Shown here: positions 17,530 to 27,607 of the stretch, in pieces
Layout: each line of letters begins with the position of its first letter
Position numbering within the stretch: the first letter of the stretch is position 1
Assembly (NCBI RefSeq): GCF_043769475.1
Contig: NZ_CP171729.1
Location: forward strand, 124,001-188,000
DNA: 64,000 nt
Direction of reading: 5' to 3'
From: Allomesorhizobium sp043769475
GTDB taxonomy: Bacteria > Pseudomonadota > Alphaproteobacteria > Rhizobiales > Rhizobiaceae
Notes under the pieces: model-generated
What the model saw: only the letters and a program-made list of their open reading frames with translations
Databases searched by the model: none
What the model was told of the DNA's origin: nothing
Translations under genes and position numbers: made by a program

Positions 17530-19911
17530 CTAGGCCCGCTCGGTCAATAAGGACTTGCAGAACGCGGGGGTGAGCTTGCCGCGGTGGATCATGGCGTTGT
17601 CGTGCCCCCATGCAGCCCGGCGGTCCTGCCACTGCCGATTGTGGCCGCGCTGTTCATTGGACTTGACGTGGCAAGCCGCGAAGTCCGCATCATCCAGCAT
17701 TGGCAACTGCCCAGCATGTACCGGCCGGTTCGTATGGATGTGCACCCACACCGGATTCGGCGTTGCACCATTGCGCAGTGCCGTGGGCTGCAGCCTGATC
17801 TCGAACAGCGACCCTGGCTCCCCTGATTTCACCTTCAACGCGCGCGGTCGATCCTCGGCCTTCAACTGCCCGGCCGCCCGCAAGTGCTCAAGGTACTTCT
17901 GCGACGGAAATGCATAGGTCTTCATGCATTCGATCGTCATAATCTCCTTTTGCTGGGTCAAAGTCTTGGCGAGTCCCTTCGCCTGGCTCAACATGTCTTT
18001 GAGGTGGGCTGTTTTCTCGTTCACTTTGGGTACCTGCGTAGACGGCAGTAGCAGGCGTAGACGAAAATCCTCCAATGCGGCAAGACAGGCCTGCATCTCG
18101 GTGGCTTGCGTTTGCAGGCGCTCAACCACGGTGTCGACGGCGTGTTCGACGTCCTCGGGTTTCATCTGGAGCGCTTGCGAGATGGTTCTTTGCTGACCAG
18201 CCAGATCGAACTGCAAAAGTTCGTCCAACCGCTCGAGTCGTGGCGTCAGGGCCTTCGGGGACGCCGGGGCCTCCCAGATCGCCAAGTTTTCTGCCGCCGC
18301 CGACGCACTCGCATGCGCCTCCTCTGCACTCACGAGCTTCTTCGTACCCAGATCCGAGCGTACGAGCACCATGGGTACCGGCGCAGGGTCGCTGACGGCC
18401 GCAGCGATTTGCGGTTCCGGCCGCCCGGCCGCCGAACTCCCAGCGCCAGCGGCCGGCTTGTCCTTGCCTTTCCCTTTCTTGCGCGCTGCGGTGCCTTCGG
18501 CCATTGCCGCCTTGGCAGTGTCGGCCGGTATCGCCGCGCCAGCGTCGGCCGGCAGTGCAACGGCTGGCGGCTTTGGCTGCAGTTCCAGGTAGTGGATGAC
18601 ATCGTGCGCAATGATCCACGCGCCCTCCACGATCTGGCTCAACAGTTCCAATGGCAGGCCGGCGCCTGTTTGGTGATCGTCCAGTTTGGTCCGGATGACC
18701 TGGAACGCCGACGCAAATTCCGAAAGCCGCTCCGTGACTCCTTCCAAAACGGCGCAGTGCTCTGCGTCGAGTGGGCGCCCACCGCTGTGCAGAACAGCGT
18801 CGGCCGTCGAGAGGAATGCCGGAAAAACGTCTCCGATGAAGTTTTCCAGCCTACGCACTCGCCCATTCTCACCAATGAGCAGTTTCCTGACGGGTGCTTC
18901 AAACGTGCTCGCCTGCGGCTCAATGTTGACCTGCGCGAGAGCGATCCGCGATTGCAGCTGCATTACCTTTGAATTCACTAACCAGCCGGTGTGCAGCCGC
19001 AGCGCGGCCTCTTCTTCCTGCCGCATCTTGGCTGTTGAACTTGGTAGGTTGGCAGTCGCGGCGCAGACGGACCGCGTCCATTCGTAGCGCTGTACTTTCT
19101 TGTCCCACAGCTCCATGCGGGCCACATGATACTTCGTCAAACTCGGAGCCGATCGGCTCAGCTGGTCGAGGGTGGCATTGGATTGGACCATCCGGTGGAG
19201 GACTTTGGCCACACGCTCCTTGTCCTCTTCGACCTTGTCGAAGATCTTTTCGGCCACCATGTTGCATTCGTCCGCCCGACTGAGCGCGTCGTCACGGAAT
19301 TGACGCACCTGAGCGTCGGACAGAATCCTACGCGCCACAGGCCGGGGCAGGTTCGCGTAGTAGTCCAGAACTTTTGCGCCCGCATTGATGACCCGATCGA
19401 TCTGGTCTTGCGCGTCCTCGAACGACTTTATGTTTTGCAGGCCCTTTTCCTGGCAAGCGTCGAGTTCCTCAAGCAGCCCGTGCATTCGTCGCTTTGCCTC
19501 GCTGATCTCTTCGCGGGACAAGGAAATGGCGACTGCCACACCCGAAGTTGGCGGCTGGCTGGCGAGCGGCGCCAGGGCTTCACCCTCCGACATTGAGGGA
19601 ACATTGCGCCGCCGCGGACCGGCTGCACGTGGCGCGGCCGCTGCATGCCGAGCAGTGTCCAGGGCTCGGTCTCCGCCAACGGAGGGACCGGACTGCCTGT
19701 CGCGTGGGGCATCGTCGACACCACGCTGCAAGGGAACGGCGGGCGTCCTTCTATCTATCCCCACAGAGCGCATCTGCTCCACGACGGCATCGAACGACTG
19801 GCCGCTTGCCCCAGGCGCACGACTTGATTGCGAGCGCGAACTGCTCGCCTCCCCCGCCCTGCCGGCTCTCTTTTCAGCCCGCGATCGCCCAGATCGGTTA
19901 ATGCCCGTCAT
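17530..19911 (-). CDS. Large type III effector candidate, XopP/RipH (HLK)-like, copy 1
   Basis: A 793-residue protein with a Ser/Arg/Ala-rich, low-hydrophobic N-terminus (MTGINRSGRSRAEKRAG...), typical of type III signals. A long alpha-helical body follows. At about 455-530 an Ala/Pro/Lys-rich linker includes ARKKGKGKDKPAAGAG. The C-terminal domain ends CHVKSNEQRGHNRQWQDRRA and HRGKLTPAFCKSLL. I compare it from memory with XopP of Xanthomonas, RipH/HLK of Ralstonia and the M. loti T3SS-region proteins; this needs a search. A tts box lies about 550 bp upstream on the same strand, which supports effector status independently. A second, mosaic copy begins at 61856. Confidence 0.6.
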   Translation of the reverse strand: MTGINRSGRSRAEKRAGRAGEASSSRSQSSRAPGASGQSFDAVVEQMRSVGIDRRTPAVPLQRGVDDAPRDRQSGPSVGGDRALDTARHAAAAPRAAGPRRRNVPSMSEGEALAPLASQPPTSGVAVAISLSREEISEAKRRMHGLLEELDACQEKGLQNIKSFEDAQDQIDRVINAGAKVLDYYANLPRPVARRILSDAQVRQFRDDALSRADECNMVAEKIFDKVEEDKERVAKVLHRMVQSNATLDQLSRSAPSLTKYHVARMELWDKKVQRYEWTRSVCAATANLPSSTAKMRQEEEAALRLHTGWLVNSKVMQLQSRIALAQVNIEPQASTFEAPVRKLLIGENGRVRRLENFIGDVFPAFLSTADAVLHSGGRPLDAEHCAVLEGVTERLSEFASAFQVIRTKLDDHQTGAGLPLELLSQIVEGAWIIAHDVIHYLELQPKPPAVALPADAGAAIPADTAKAAMAEGTAARKKGKGKDKPAAGAGSSAAGRPEPQIAAAVSDPAPVPMVLVRSDLGTKKLVSAEEAHASASAAAENLAIWEAPASPKALTPRLERLDELLQFDLAGQQRTISQALQMKPEDVEHAVDTVVERLQTQATEMQACLAALEDFRLRLLLPSTQVPKVNEKTAHLKDMLSQAKGLAKTLTQQKEIMTIECMKTYAFPSQKYLEHLRAAGQLKAEDRPRALKVKSGEPGSLFEIRLQPTALRNGATPNPVWVHIHTNRPVHAGQLPMLDDADFAACHVKSNEQRGHNRQWQDRRAAWGHDNAMIHRGKLTPAFCKSLLTERA

Positions 19912-20454
19912 ATTCCGTCTCCGATCTGGCGAGGATGTGTTGCCTATGGTTTGGGCTGATGTCGCTCAGCCGTATCAGGGCTTTGGCGTGTAAGTGCAAT
20001 CGGTCAAATGACACGTGGCATGACGTCTCAGAACCAGCGGAATGTTGTCGTCAATCGTCACGGCCAGCCCGGACCCACGACGACATGATCCAAGTACACG
20101 TCGTCAGAAGCCAAGATCGGTCGAGACTCGCACCCGATCGAATCACAGCTTTTTGTACAAAACAGTGGCTTCTTGTTTGCACGTTGCCATTCACAAGCGC
20201 TGTTCTTCGTTCACTTAGGCCGTAGATTATCTGTCGTTTAAACCTGCTCAGACTAGATGCATCCAGATAAACATGTCTGCAAACCATTGGCTTTCTGCAG
20301 CCGTTTGCTCGGCGGCTGCCAACTGATTTGTTTCGTCAGCTTCGCCAATGCGCGTTTGGTGCATATCGGACGAGCCACCAATTCGACCACACATAGCGAT
20401 CCGCACTCCTATGTTCGCATTGCGTTCAGGCTGGTCAGGCGCGGCAAGTCTAGA

Positions 20455-20484
20455 TAGACCGCTTGGCTGACGATTAACTGACGA
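20455..20484 (-). promoter_or_regulatory. tts box of XopP-like copy 1
   Basis: On the minus strand the sequence GTCAGTTAATCGTCAGCC starts at 20482. It fits the rhizobial tts-box core (GTCAGCTTNTCGAAAGCT) at the GTCAG, TCG and AGC positions. The same element, followed by AAGCGATCTATCTAGACCTG, stands upstream of copy 2 at 61609, so it is conserved between the copies. TtsI would be the activator. Confidence 0.6.
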
Positions 20485-20485
20485 A

Positions 20486-21250
20486 GAGTTTCTCTCTGGC
20501 ACAAAAGAAATCCGATTGGCTTAAGCGCTAGCGAATTACGAAATCAGGCTGCGCCTAAACGAGCCGGCGAACGCCGCAGGTCAGGCGACTAGGCTTGCGG
20601 AGCGCTGTCACGTTACGCACTGGTTGAATGGACGTCCCCGAGGTGCGCTGCCTTCAATTCCGGTTTGCCTGCGAAACGTCTGCACATTAGGTCCGGAAGC
20701 GTGCCTCACCCTAGGCGATACACGCGAGACCTGCGGAGCGCCCTTGACGGCTGTTGCTTCCTCCAGACCTTTTTCTGCCGAGCTATCGCGCGCAGTTGGG
20801 GCCTCGGGCATGTCTGCCTGCGTCATGAAATCCAGCATCCCGCAAGTGCGTTGGACGAAGCCGGGCCGCCAGATGCGCGAGTACAATGCCGACCGCCTTC
20901 TCTATGTGGCCGCGTGCGATGCCTAGCAGGTCGCCCCTTTCCTGTATTCTTCTTGAATCCCGCTCATTCTGCGCGCTTCGTGCCCCGTGCACGATCGTTC
21001 CGGTCGTGTCCATAATCCATACGCTGTCTCTTCCTGAGAGACATCGATCCCAGAGAGTGTCCCATGGCTGCTGTTCCTCTCATGATGCTTGGAGCCGATC
21101 GCTCGGACTCCGTTTCGCCACCGTCATTCCGAGGGATAGCCACTCAACCTGGCTATGCCGCGAACGCCTGCCCATTGCGGCATTTATCTGTTATCTGTCT
21201 GTCGGTTTTACTTGCCTATCCTGCATTCCCGGACAGCTATATGGCGTCCG
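20486..21250. other. No recognised gene
   Basis: Several frames of 70-120 codons overlap on both strands, without domains or convincing starts. The only structure seen is the repeat at 21138-21183 that resembles 17488-17530. Confidence 0.35.
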
Positions 21251-21289
21251 AAAATAGAGAGTTTCAGAGCCCGGATGCCTTGGTGAGAT

Positions 21290-22390
21290 TTGACCCGGAA
21301 GCGGTCACGCCGCCGCTGCCACCTCCGGGTCATCTCGGCGCTCGTGTGGCCGAGTTGCTTCTGTCCATAGCGCCTCCTCGACTTCGGTCGAGGAGGCGAG
21401 GCCGGCGCGCAGTGAATGGCCGGCAACGAGCTTTCCACGTTCGCCTTCCGGCAGGTCGCCGCGTACTCTGGCCGCCTAGGCAGTCCGCGTGACAGGCGGG
21501 CGACCTCCTGCTCGTTGAGCCGGGCGGCGCCAACCGCCTTACCTTGGCCGGTGTAGCGCCGGAAGAGGGACCGTGCGCGATGCGGGGCGAGCTTGAGCCA
21601 GATTTGCACGCTACAACCGGGCAGGTGGCATCGGACGAGCCGCGCCCGACGTTGACCTCCCGCCAGCCGGTCTTGCCGCGAAGGGAAACGAGCATGCCCT
21701 TGTCGAGGGCCTCGATCCAGCCGCGGCCGTCTTTGGTCTGGTCGCGGCCGACGACCTCGGAGCGGCGCAGGCCGCCGCGAAGCCAAATCAGCAGTATGGC
21801 GCGGTCACGCAGGCCGCGCAGGGTTCCGCGGTCCAGCTTTTCCAGCATGGCAATCAGGTCTTCGGGCAGGATGGCCTCTTTCTGCACCGGCGGCTTGGCG
21901 TGCGTGTTGCGAATGCCGGGAGTATGGTGCGATGTGGCCGTCTTTTCTGTCCAGCGCCTGGCGCGCTGCGCAAAATTCCAGGACAGCGACAAAGCCGGCG
22001 CTGGATGATCGACACCGATTTTTCCTCCGGAGGCTGTCCGGGGATGCGAGGGCGGCGATGTAGAGCCCAACGACCTGGGGATCGGGCGGAAGCATCTCGA
22101 CGCCCTGGCGACGACAGCTCGAGAACTGCCGCCAGTCGGATGCATAAGCGCGGCGCGTGTTGGCAGAACTCGCCGCCTCGACATAGTCGCGCGCCCGGCC
22201 GGCGAGCGCGTCGAGCTGCCGGCAGGCGGGGATTGGTCCAAAAGAGAGGAGGGGGCTTCGGCCGGCGGAGTCCTCGGGCACACGACCCATCGACGTGGAC
22301 GATGTCGGGCAGGTCGTTGTTAATCGGCATGTCGTGCCGGCCGAGGCCCCCGGTGCGATTTGGTCGACACCTGAAGCCGGTTCCTGTGGT
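21290..22390 (-). pseudogene. Tyrosine recombinase (phage-integrase/XerD-like), multiply frameshifted
   Basis: Pieces of one protein appear in three minus-strand frames. They are a SAM-like N-terminal domain (ANTRRAYASDWRQF), a middle part (AILPEDLIAMLEKLDRGTLR then GLRDRAILLIWLRGGLRRSE, the box I arginine region), and a C-terminal part (KQLGHTSAEMTRRWQRRRD, box II region). At least three shifts separate them, so it cannot make a working enzyme. It may be the relic of an integrating element that brought in neighbouring cargo. Confidence 0.65.
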
Positions 22391-22850
22391 CGAGCGGGAC
22401 GGTGCCGATTACGCTTACATTTGCGGACGAAAGGGGCCATTTTCGCGAAAAAAAGCACATGACGACCGAGAAAAGCCAATTATCGGTGCGTTATCGGCTG
22501 ACGACGGGCCGGTTTTAGGGCGGAAATCAGGGCAACGCGCCGCGATGAAAGGACAAGGTGTGAACGATCTGAAGCGGACAGCAATCGAATTGCAACACGT
22601 CGTTAGCAGCTGCCGCGACGCACGGCGGCTTTGGCGTCCTTTCTACTGGTGAGAAGCTTACGGCCGCTTTGGTGTTGAACCGTCCCGATTAGCTGGTCGA
22701 GATGAATTACACCCTGGCCGGGGCCATCGAGCGTGTCGGCCAGGAGTGGCTTGCTCTCATTTCGCGCGGCGAAGCTCCTTGAAGAGGAGGATGAACAAGC
22801 CGCCGGTGAAGTATGAGCCAGCCTGATCGACCGACACTGCGGGTTGCTCC
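22391..22850. other. Intergenic, with a short VapB-tail-like remnant
   Basis: On the plus strand near 22715-22785 the translation TLAGAIERVGQEWLALISRG matches the style of 23597-23680 (LTGAVAEQVSEDMALISRGE). The two short coding remnants therefore flank vapBC as direct repeats. No full gene is present. Confidence 0.4.
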
Positions 22851-22852
22851 AA

Positions 22853-22897
22853 GCTACACAGTGATGTAACGTGTGCTACACGATTGGAGCTACACAC
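22853..22897 (+). promoter_or_regulatory. Repeat-rich operator upstream of vapB
   Basis: GCTACAC occurs three times (22853, 22875 and 22889) within 45 bp directly before the vapB ATG. The middle copy lies in GTGTGCTACAC. VapBC complexes bind repeats in their own promoters, so this is the probable autoregulatory site. The last repeat runs into the start codon region, so bound protein would also cover the ribosome site. Confidence 0.5.
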
Positions 22898-23155
22898 ATG
22901 ACGCTGAACATTCGCAATCCGGAGGCCGATACTCTCGCTCGGGAGCTTGCGCGCATTGACCGCACAAGCATCACCGATGCTGTAATTGTCGCCCTGCGGG
23001 AAACCATCCGCAACCGGATGAACAAGGAAAGCCCGAGAGAAACGGCGCAAAAGATTCTGGCTAAGCACGGCCTGTCTTTTCAGCCAGGTCGAAAGCCGGT
23101 TCCACCGCAGGCCTATCACGAGCTCGACCAGGATCTCACAGGTGGTGACGAATAA
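22898..23155 (+). CDS. vapB: VapB antitoxin (Rv0623-type transcription factor)
   Basis: An 85-residue protein starting MTLNIRNPEADTLARELARI, the Rv0623-like antitoxin fold with an N-terminal DNA-binding strand. The sequence TSITDAVIVALRETIRNR follows, and a flexible tail would wrap the toxin. I choose the ATG at 22898 rather than 22871 because homologues begin MxLNI and the operator repeats lie between the two. Its TAA stop overlaps the ATG of vapC (TAATG). The gene is intact. Confidence 0.9.
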   Translation: MTLNIRNPEADTLARELARIDRTSITDAVIVALRETIRNRMNKESPRETAQKILAKHGLSFQPGRKPVPPQAYHELDQDLTGGDE

Positions 23156-23574
23156 TGTTCGTCGATGCATGTGCGATCGTCTCGATGATGGCGGGGGAGG
23201 ACACGGCCGACGCCTATGAAGCGGCGCTGCTCGAGGCGGCATCGCCGTCCACCTCGACACTTGCTGCCTGGGAAGCCATCATCGTCCTTTCACGGCCGGA
23301 TCAGTTGAATTGCGCCAACAAAGCGGCTGAGGCGGTTGTCGTCGAATGGCTCGAAGCACGAAAGATCCGGCTGCGCGAGCCCGGTTCGCCCCGACGCGTC
23401 CTGTCCTACGCGATCGCTGTTGCCGAACAGCACGGCATAGGAAAGCGGCGCCTCAGCAACTTCGATTGCTTCCACTACGCCTACGCCAATGTGATGCGCT
23501 CGCCGCTGCTTACGCTGGACGAGCTTTTGCGTCAGACAGACGTGGCAACCTTGCCGAAAGGATCAGATGAATGA
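23155..23574 (+). CDS. vapC: VapC toxin (PIN-domain ribonuclease)
   Basis: A 139-residue PIN-domain protein. The acidic site can be seen: Asp4 in MFVDACAIV, Glu40 in AAWEAII and Asp in SNFDCFHYAYA. These residues bind magnesium and cleave RNA in VapC toxins. It overlaps vapB by one base and is surely co-translated. No disruption is seen, so the pair is probably active and may stabilise this island. Confidence 0.9.
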   Translation: MFVDACAIVSMMAGEDTADAYEAALLEAASPSTSTLAAWEAIIVLSRPDQLNCANKAAEAVVVEWLEARKIRLREPGSPRRVLSYAIAVAEQHGIGKRRLSNFDCFHYAYANVMRSPLLTLDELLRQTDVATLPKGSDE

Positions 23575-23774
23575 CCGTCTTCGAATTGACTGCCGGAATT
23601 GACCGGGGCCGTTGCCGAGCAGGTAAGCGAGGACATGGCCCTGATCTCGCGCGGCGAGGAGCTTGACCTTCCATGGCGTAGAATTAGCCTCCTTATCGAC
23701 TATGACCTTGTGGAACGGTAACGCCGGCGCTCTTGGGCGGTTCTCGTTGGGGGAGCCGGACCAGCCTTGGCTGG

Positions 23775-24214
23775 TCAGAGAAAGGAAAGCAGTTTATGCG
23801 CGGTTGAGCGGAGCAGAAGGCGAGAAAAGGGGTCAGGGCGTGATCCCAGGCCCCTTTCGAACGCAGCGATGAAGCCGCGACGGCGAGCGTCGTCGGCATA
23901 CGCCGAGAGTGGCTTGCTGGCGGCAAAGGTCATGTCGTAATCGACCAGACCGCCGAACGGCCCGCGCAAGCTGTCGAGGTCCCCCAGGGCGACATAGCCG
24001 AGTTCCGGGAATCCCGGCCAAAGTCGCGACGACCGAAGGAGACTCCGGTCTGGTCGAGCTCGGTTAAGACTCAGGTCGCGCGTCCGGTCGGCACTAGAAG
24101 CGTCACGAGGGGCTCGCGATCAAGCTCGGGCTGTTCGACCTTCCGCGCAACGCAATTCGCTTGGTGCTCCGGGCGGGCCATCATTTCTGCAGGAAGATGA
24201 AATAGTAGCGTCAT
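23775..24214 (-). pseudogene. DUF2958 protein, broken by a stop and a frameshift
   Basis: From the ATG at 24214 the frame reads MTLLFHLPAEMMARPEHQAN ... TLLVPTGRAT, then TGA where a Trp codon is expected, then VLTELDQTGVSFG. A base is missing near 24012 (GRDF-PELGYVALGDLDSLRG). The rest, GPFGGLVDYDMTFAASKPLS to YADDARRRGFI, is typical of DUF2958 proteins common on plasmids and islands. The function of the family is unknown. Confidence 0.65.
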
Positions 24215-24389
24215 GACAGGATCTCATCTCATCTCGATGACGAAAGGGGCGTAGGTCGCGCGCGACAAGCGGGGAGTGCGTCCGATGCCATTGAGAGGGG
24301 CAACCAACGCCGCAACCAGCGGCCTTGGTTTACGCGGGTGCTGCCCGCCTTACAGGCACTGGCAGGGGACATAGATAGCCTTCTGCGGC

Positions 24390-24845
24390 GCGCTCGCAGG
24401 ACTGCTGAACGCCACCTTGGCGCCAGCCCGCATGCCCCGACAGTCGAACCATTACGATTGCGGCGTCTTTGTGCTGGAGGGAACGTGGGCACTGGTTGGA
24501 CGATTGGTGGAAGGGCAGCGGCCAGACCGCGAACCGCTGCCCCTCGACAAGCTCGTCGCCGATCGGCAGGCGCTGCAAGACCGGCTGAGAGGGCGCTTGC
24601 CGCACGAGGAAGAGCTCCGGCAGCTGTTGGATGACGAGCCTGCCTCCCCACCAATGATGGCCTTCGAGCCAGGGGAACTCCGGCGACTGCTTGATGACGA
24701 GCCTGCCTCTCCCCCAATGATGGCCTTCGAGCCAGAGGAACTCCGGCGACTGCTGGATGATGAGCCTGCCTCCTCTTCGCCACGAATTAATTCGACCCCA
24801 CATGCGCGAACGGACCGTGTCCATCAGCCAACCCAGGCGCCGTGA
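24390..24845 (+). pseudogene. nopD-like C-terminal fragment (second copy) with expanded repeats
   Basis: The sequence starts inside the protease domain (ALAGLLNATLAPARMPRQSN) and keeps the catalytic Cys (HYDCGVFVLEG), but the His and Asp parts are lost. The tail has three copies of a 20-23 residue repeat (DDEPASPPMMAFEPxELRRLL) where the copy at the window start has two. It ends HARTDRVHQPTQAP, with the stop two codons earlier than in copy 1. It is probably not expressed as a working protease. Confidence 0.75.
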
Positions 24846-24859
24846 CTCCCTGAACGCAA

Positions 24860-25314
24860 AACATAACGCGGACCTCCTTTGCGGCACAGGCCCCGTCCAG
24901 GTTCTCGTGATCAGCGAAGGGACGGTGCATGTCCTTCGGGTTGCGTGGCACCTTGGCAAAGCGCGCATTGAAGTCCGCCATGAACTCAGCCGCGTAGGCG
25001 TTGGCCGCCTCGATCGTGCTGATGCCGCGCAGCTCGCAGATCCTTCACAAGCCGGTCCTGCAGCGTCTGGTTGGCGCGCTCAACGCGTCCCTTCGCCTGG
25101 GGGAGTTTGCGCAGATGAACTCAATGTTGAACTAATGGAGCGCCCGGCCGAATTGCGTCAGACCGGCTGCCGCGGTCCAACTTGGAACCATGCGTCGTCC
25201 TGGCCGAGACGCCGAGCAAACCCGCGCGGTGGCGCTGGTCATTCTTCGCTCACCAACCCTCGACAGAACTTCGATCCGCTGCAGCTCGCGTTCGCTCATC
25301 AGAACCGGTCCCAA
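24860..25314 (-). pseudogene. ISNCY-type (rve) transposase remnant with internal deletion
   Basis: The start MSERELQRIEVLSRVGERRM at 25314 is the typical N-terminus of ISNCY integrase-type transposases. It then jumps to the catalytic-core end FGRALH-x-NIEFICANS, read through a stop and shifts. The piece FMADFNARFAKVPRNPKDMH then RPFADHENLDGA follows. Most of the middle is deleted. Confidence 0.6.
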
Positions 25315-25535
25315 CCTGCAATCTCCTGTGCGCTCGAAGGCGGGGAGATCGCCAAGGCAAACGCAGGGGCGACATTCCTACTTTGCTAGATCCGGACACT
25401 TTAGCTTAGCTGCTAAAAAGCAAAGTGGTATAAGATAATAGTGTGGTACAGATCGGTTCCTGCAGAGGGGCATGAGTGCGAACCTTGTGCTCTAGAAGCC
25501 CAAGGGTGATCGCGCCTGTTAATCGGCTCATGACG

Positions 25536-27179
25536 TCATCTCGGAGGACGAGAAGCGATTGTTGACGCACCGGTACGAGCTGCCTCGGTCGTTCGCTCGA
25601 TCGAAAGTACTGTGTGTGGAGAAAGCTCTCCATCATGCAAGACGAAAAGCTGCTGGGCTGCTTCCTTGTCCGCTGCCGTGAGCCGATGATTCAGGCGAAG
25701 AAAGTCCATCCAGGTCGGCGTGCGAAATGTCTCTGTCCAAAGTGAAGGCGTTTGGAGGTTGCGCTGGAGCGTCCAGTTTCGCGCACCGGCGCGGCTAAGA
25801 GCGTGACGCTTTGCACGCATGCAGGCCAGAAAGGCGTCGGTATTCTTTTCGGATATGCAATAGTCGATTTTGGCAACGATAGGGCCACTCCTTGGCTTCA
25901 GATCGAGTGCCAGCTCCGGTGCGCGAAAATCCGAACTTTCCTGGTCCGTTTCTTCCCATGGACGTATCGGCAACACCATTCCCGCTGCTGCAACCAACAA
26001 CAGACCCCCGGCGGCGCCCTCCAAAGCCCAGTTCAGGGAGTAATTCTGCGCGACGGAACCCCAAATCCAGCTGCCGGCAGCCATACCGCCAGCGCTCAAG
26101 GCGTAGTAGATGGAGAGTGTACGGCCGACTACCCACCGTGGGCTTGCGAGTTGCACCGCCACGTCAATGCCGGTCCAGGTGATAAGCCAACCCGCGCCGC
26201 CCAAGGCAAGCGCGACTGCCGCCACAGGGACCGACGATGTTAGTGCAAGGGAAACGCAACATGCTGCACAAGCGACAGAGGCGAAAGCCACCAGCCTGTT
26301 TTGAGACGTGATCCGCCTCAGGAACCCGTTGCTCATGCCCGCGATGAAAGCCCCGGTGCCGAAGCCGGCCAATAAAATACCGTAGACGATCGGCCCGCTC
26401 TTCAACTGATCCCGAACGACGAGAGGGAGCAGCGCCAGGATCGAAATGCTGGCCAACCCGAAAAGGGTTGCACGGGCGATCGCCGCCCTGATCTCCAACG
26501 ACAACGCCGTAAAGCGCACTCCGTCATGAATTGCCGTCAGCATTCTCTCACGGGGGAGAGGCGAAGAGCGGACTTTCCATTTGGTGCGCCATATTGCGCA
26601 TAGAGGCGCCAGATCACTCAGCGCGGCCAAGGCGAAAGCGGCCAGCGGTCCAATGAAGGCCAGGATCACGCCACCCAGAGCCGGACCCACGCTGCGAACA
26701 ATGTTGTATCCGACAGACATAATCGTCACCGCAGCCGGAATGTCGCGCTTGTGAAGGATATCGCCAACGGAAGCGTGCCAAGCCGGATCATTCAAAGCGA
26801 AACCGCAGCCAGCCAGGAAACCCAGTCCCAGTAACAGCCAAGGATGGACAAATCCCAGACCGACCAAAATCATCAGCGTCGTTGATGCCAATGCTATCAA
26901 GCAGTGCCCCGCAAACATCACCCATCGGCGGCTGAAGTTATCGGCGATGGCACCGGCGAGAATTGAGAGGAAGAACACCGGCAATGTGGATGCGGCCTGA
27001 ACGAGTGCGACCATCAGGTCGGAAGCCGAAATGGTGGCCATCAGCCAACTGATGGCGACCGTCTGCACGAGCCACCCGAGGCTGGATATTTGTGTGGCAG
27101 TCCAGATCGAGCGAAATGCCGGGTTGCGAAGCGGGGCAAGCGTCGTTGGAACGGACGGACAAGGATCTTCGTGCTGCAC
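25536..27179 (-). CDS. MFS exporter of the MFS_3 ('transmembrane secretion effector') family
   Basis: A 547-residue protein starting MQHEDPCPSVPTTLAPLRNP. It has about 10-12 hydrophobic helices in residues 20-415, such as TLPVFFLSILAGAIADNFSR (the GxxxDxxxRR-type loop) and GLASISILALLPLVV. A soluble C-terminal extension of about 130 residues (IVAKIDYCISEKNTDAFLAC...) is characteristic of MFS_3 proteins related to the enterobactin exporter EntS. It probably exports a small molecule or peptide; the substrate is unknown. A 48-residue Cys-rich reading frame ends 79 bp upstream on the same strand. Confidence 0.85.
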   Translation of the reverse strand: MQHEDPCPSVPTTLAPLRNPAFRSIWTATQISSLGWLVQTVAISWLMATISASDLMVALVQAASTLPVFFLSILAGAIADNFSRRWVMFAGHCLIALASTTLMILVGLGFVHPWLLLGLGFLAGCGFALNDPAWHASVGDILHKRDIPAAVTIMSVGYNIVRSVGPALGGVILAFIGPLAAFALAALSDLAPLCAIWRTKWKVRSSPLPRERMLTAIHDGVRFTALSLEIRAAIARATLFGLASISILALLPLVVRDQLKSGPIVYGILLAGFGTGAFIAGMSNGFLRRITSQNRLVAFASVACAACCVSLALTSSVPVAAVALALGGAGWLITWTGIDVAVQLASPRWVVGRTLSIYYALSAGGMAAGSWIWGSVAQNYSLNWALEGAAGGLLLVAAAGMVLPIRPWEETDQESSDFRAPELALDLKPRSGPIVAKIDYCISEKNTDAFLACMRAKRHALSRAGARNWTLQRNLQTPSLWTETFRTPTWMDFLRLNHRLTAADKEAAQQLFVLHDGELSPHTVLSIERTTEAARTGASTIASRPPR

Positions 27180-27257
27180 GTTTTTGCCTTCGACGAGCCG
27201 ATCATTTAATTCACGGCTGCCAGCCTGACTTTTTGTCTCTGCGATTTGTGTAATCGG

Positions 27258-27404
27258 TCAGTACTTCCAGTGCATGACCCAGCACCCGCTTCCGCATGCT
27301 CCACAATCAACATTGGGGCGGCCGAAATCTCGGTTTACTGTGACCCGCTCAATCCCGAGTTCTTGACGAGCAGAGACTGGAGTCGGAAGCGTCGCATCAG
27401 CCAT
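27258..27404 (-). CDS. Possible small Cys-rich peptide (48 aa) upstream of the exporter
   Basis: The frame from the ATG at 27404 reads MADATLPTPVSARQELGIER and ends NVDCGACGSGCWVMHWKY. It runs in the same direction as the MFS gene and ends 79 bp before it. Three cysteines within eight residues and an aromatic tail look like a possible modified-peptide core, but no modification enzyme is seen nearby and the ribosome site is poor. The same frame is open far upstream, so the start is uncertain. This is a candidate only. Confidence 0.25.
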   Translation of the reverse strand: MADATLPTPVSARQELGIERVTVNRDFGRPNVDCGACGSGCWVMHWKY

Positions 27405-27607
27405 AGCGGACTGCACAGGTCGGACCTCCGATTTGGTTTGCGCGAATTTCCTGCCTCTTTGCGGCCGCGCGCTACGGCTGCGGCGTGTCCGGCTATTCGA
27501 GTCATCACTCTGAGTTTTGCGGCCGGCTTCTACACAACAGGGGCGCCCAGGCAGTCTGGCATACGCGGGATTCTTGGCGGCAAAGGAGACGGACCGCCGA
27601 AACGAGC

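Noticed and set aside
18106..18972. A 288-codon plus-strand frame
   Set aside because: It is antisense to the XopP-like copy 1; the corresponding antisense frame at copy 2 (63067-63675) is a shadow too.
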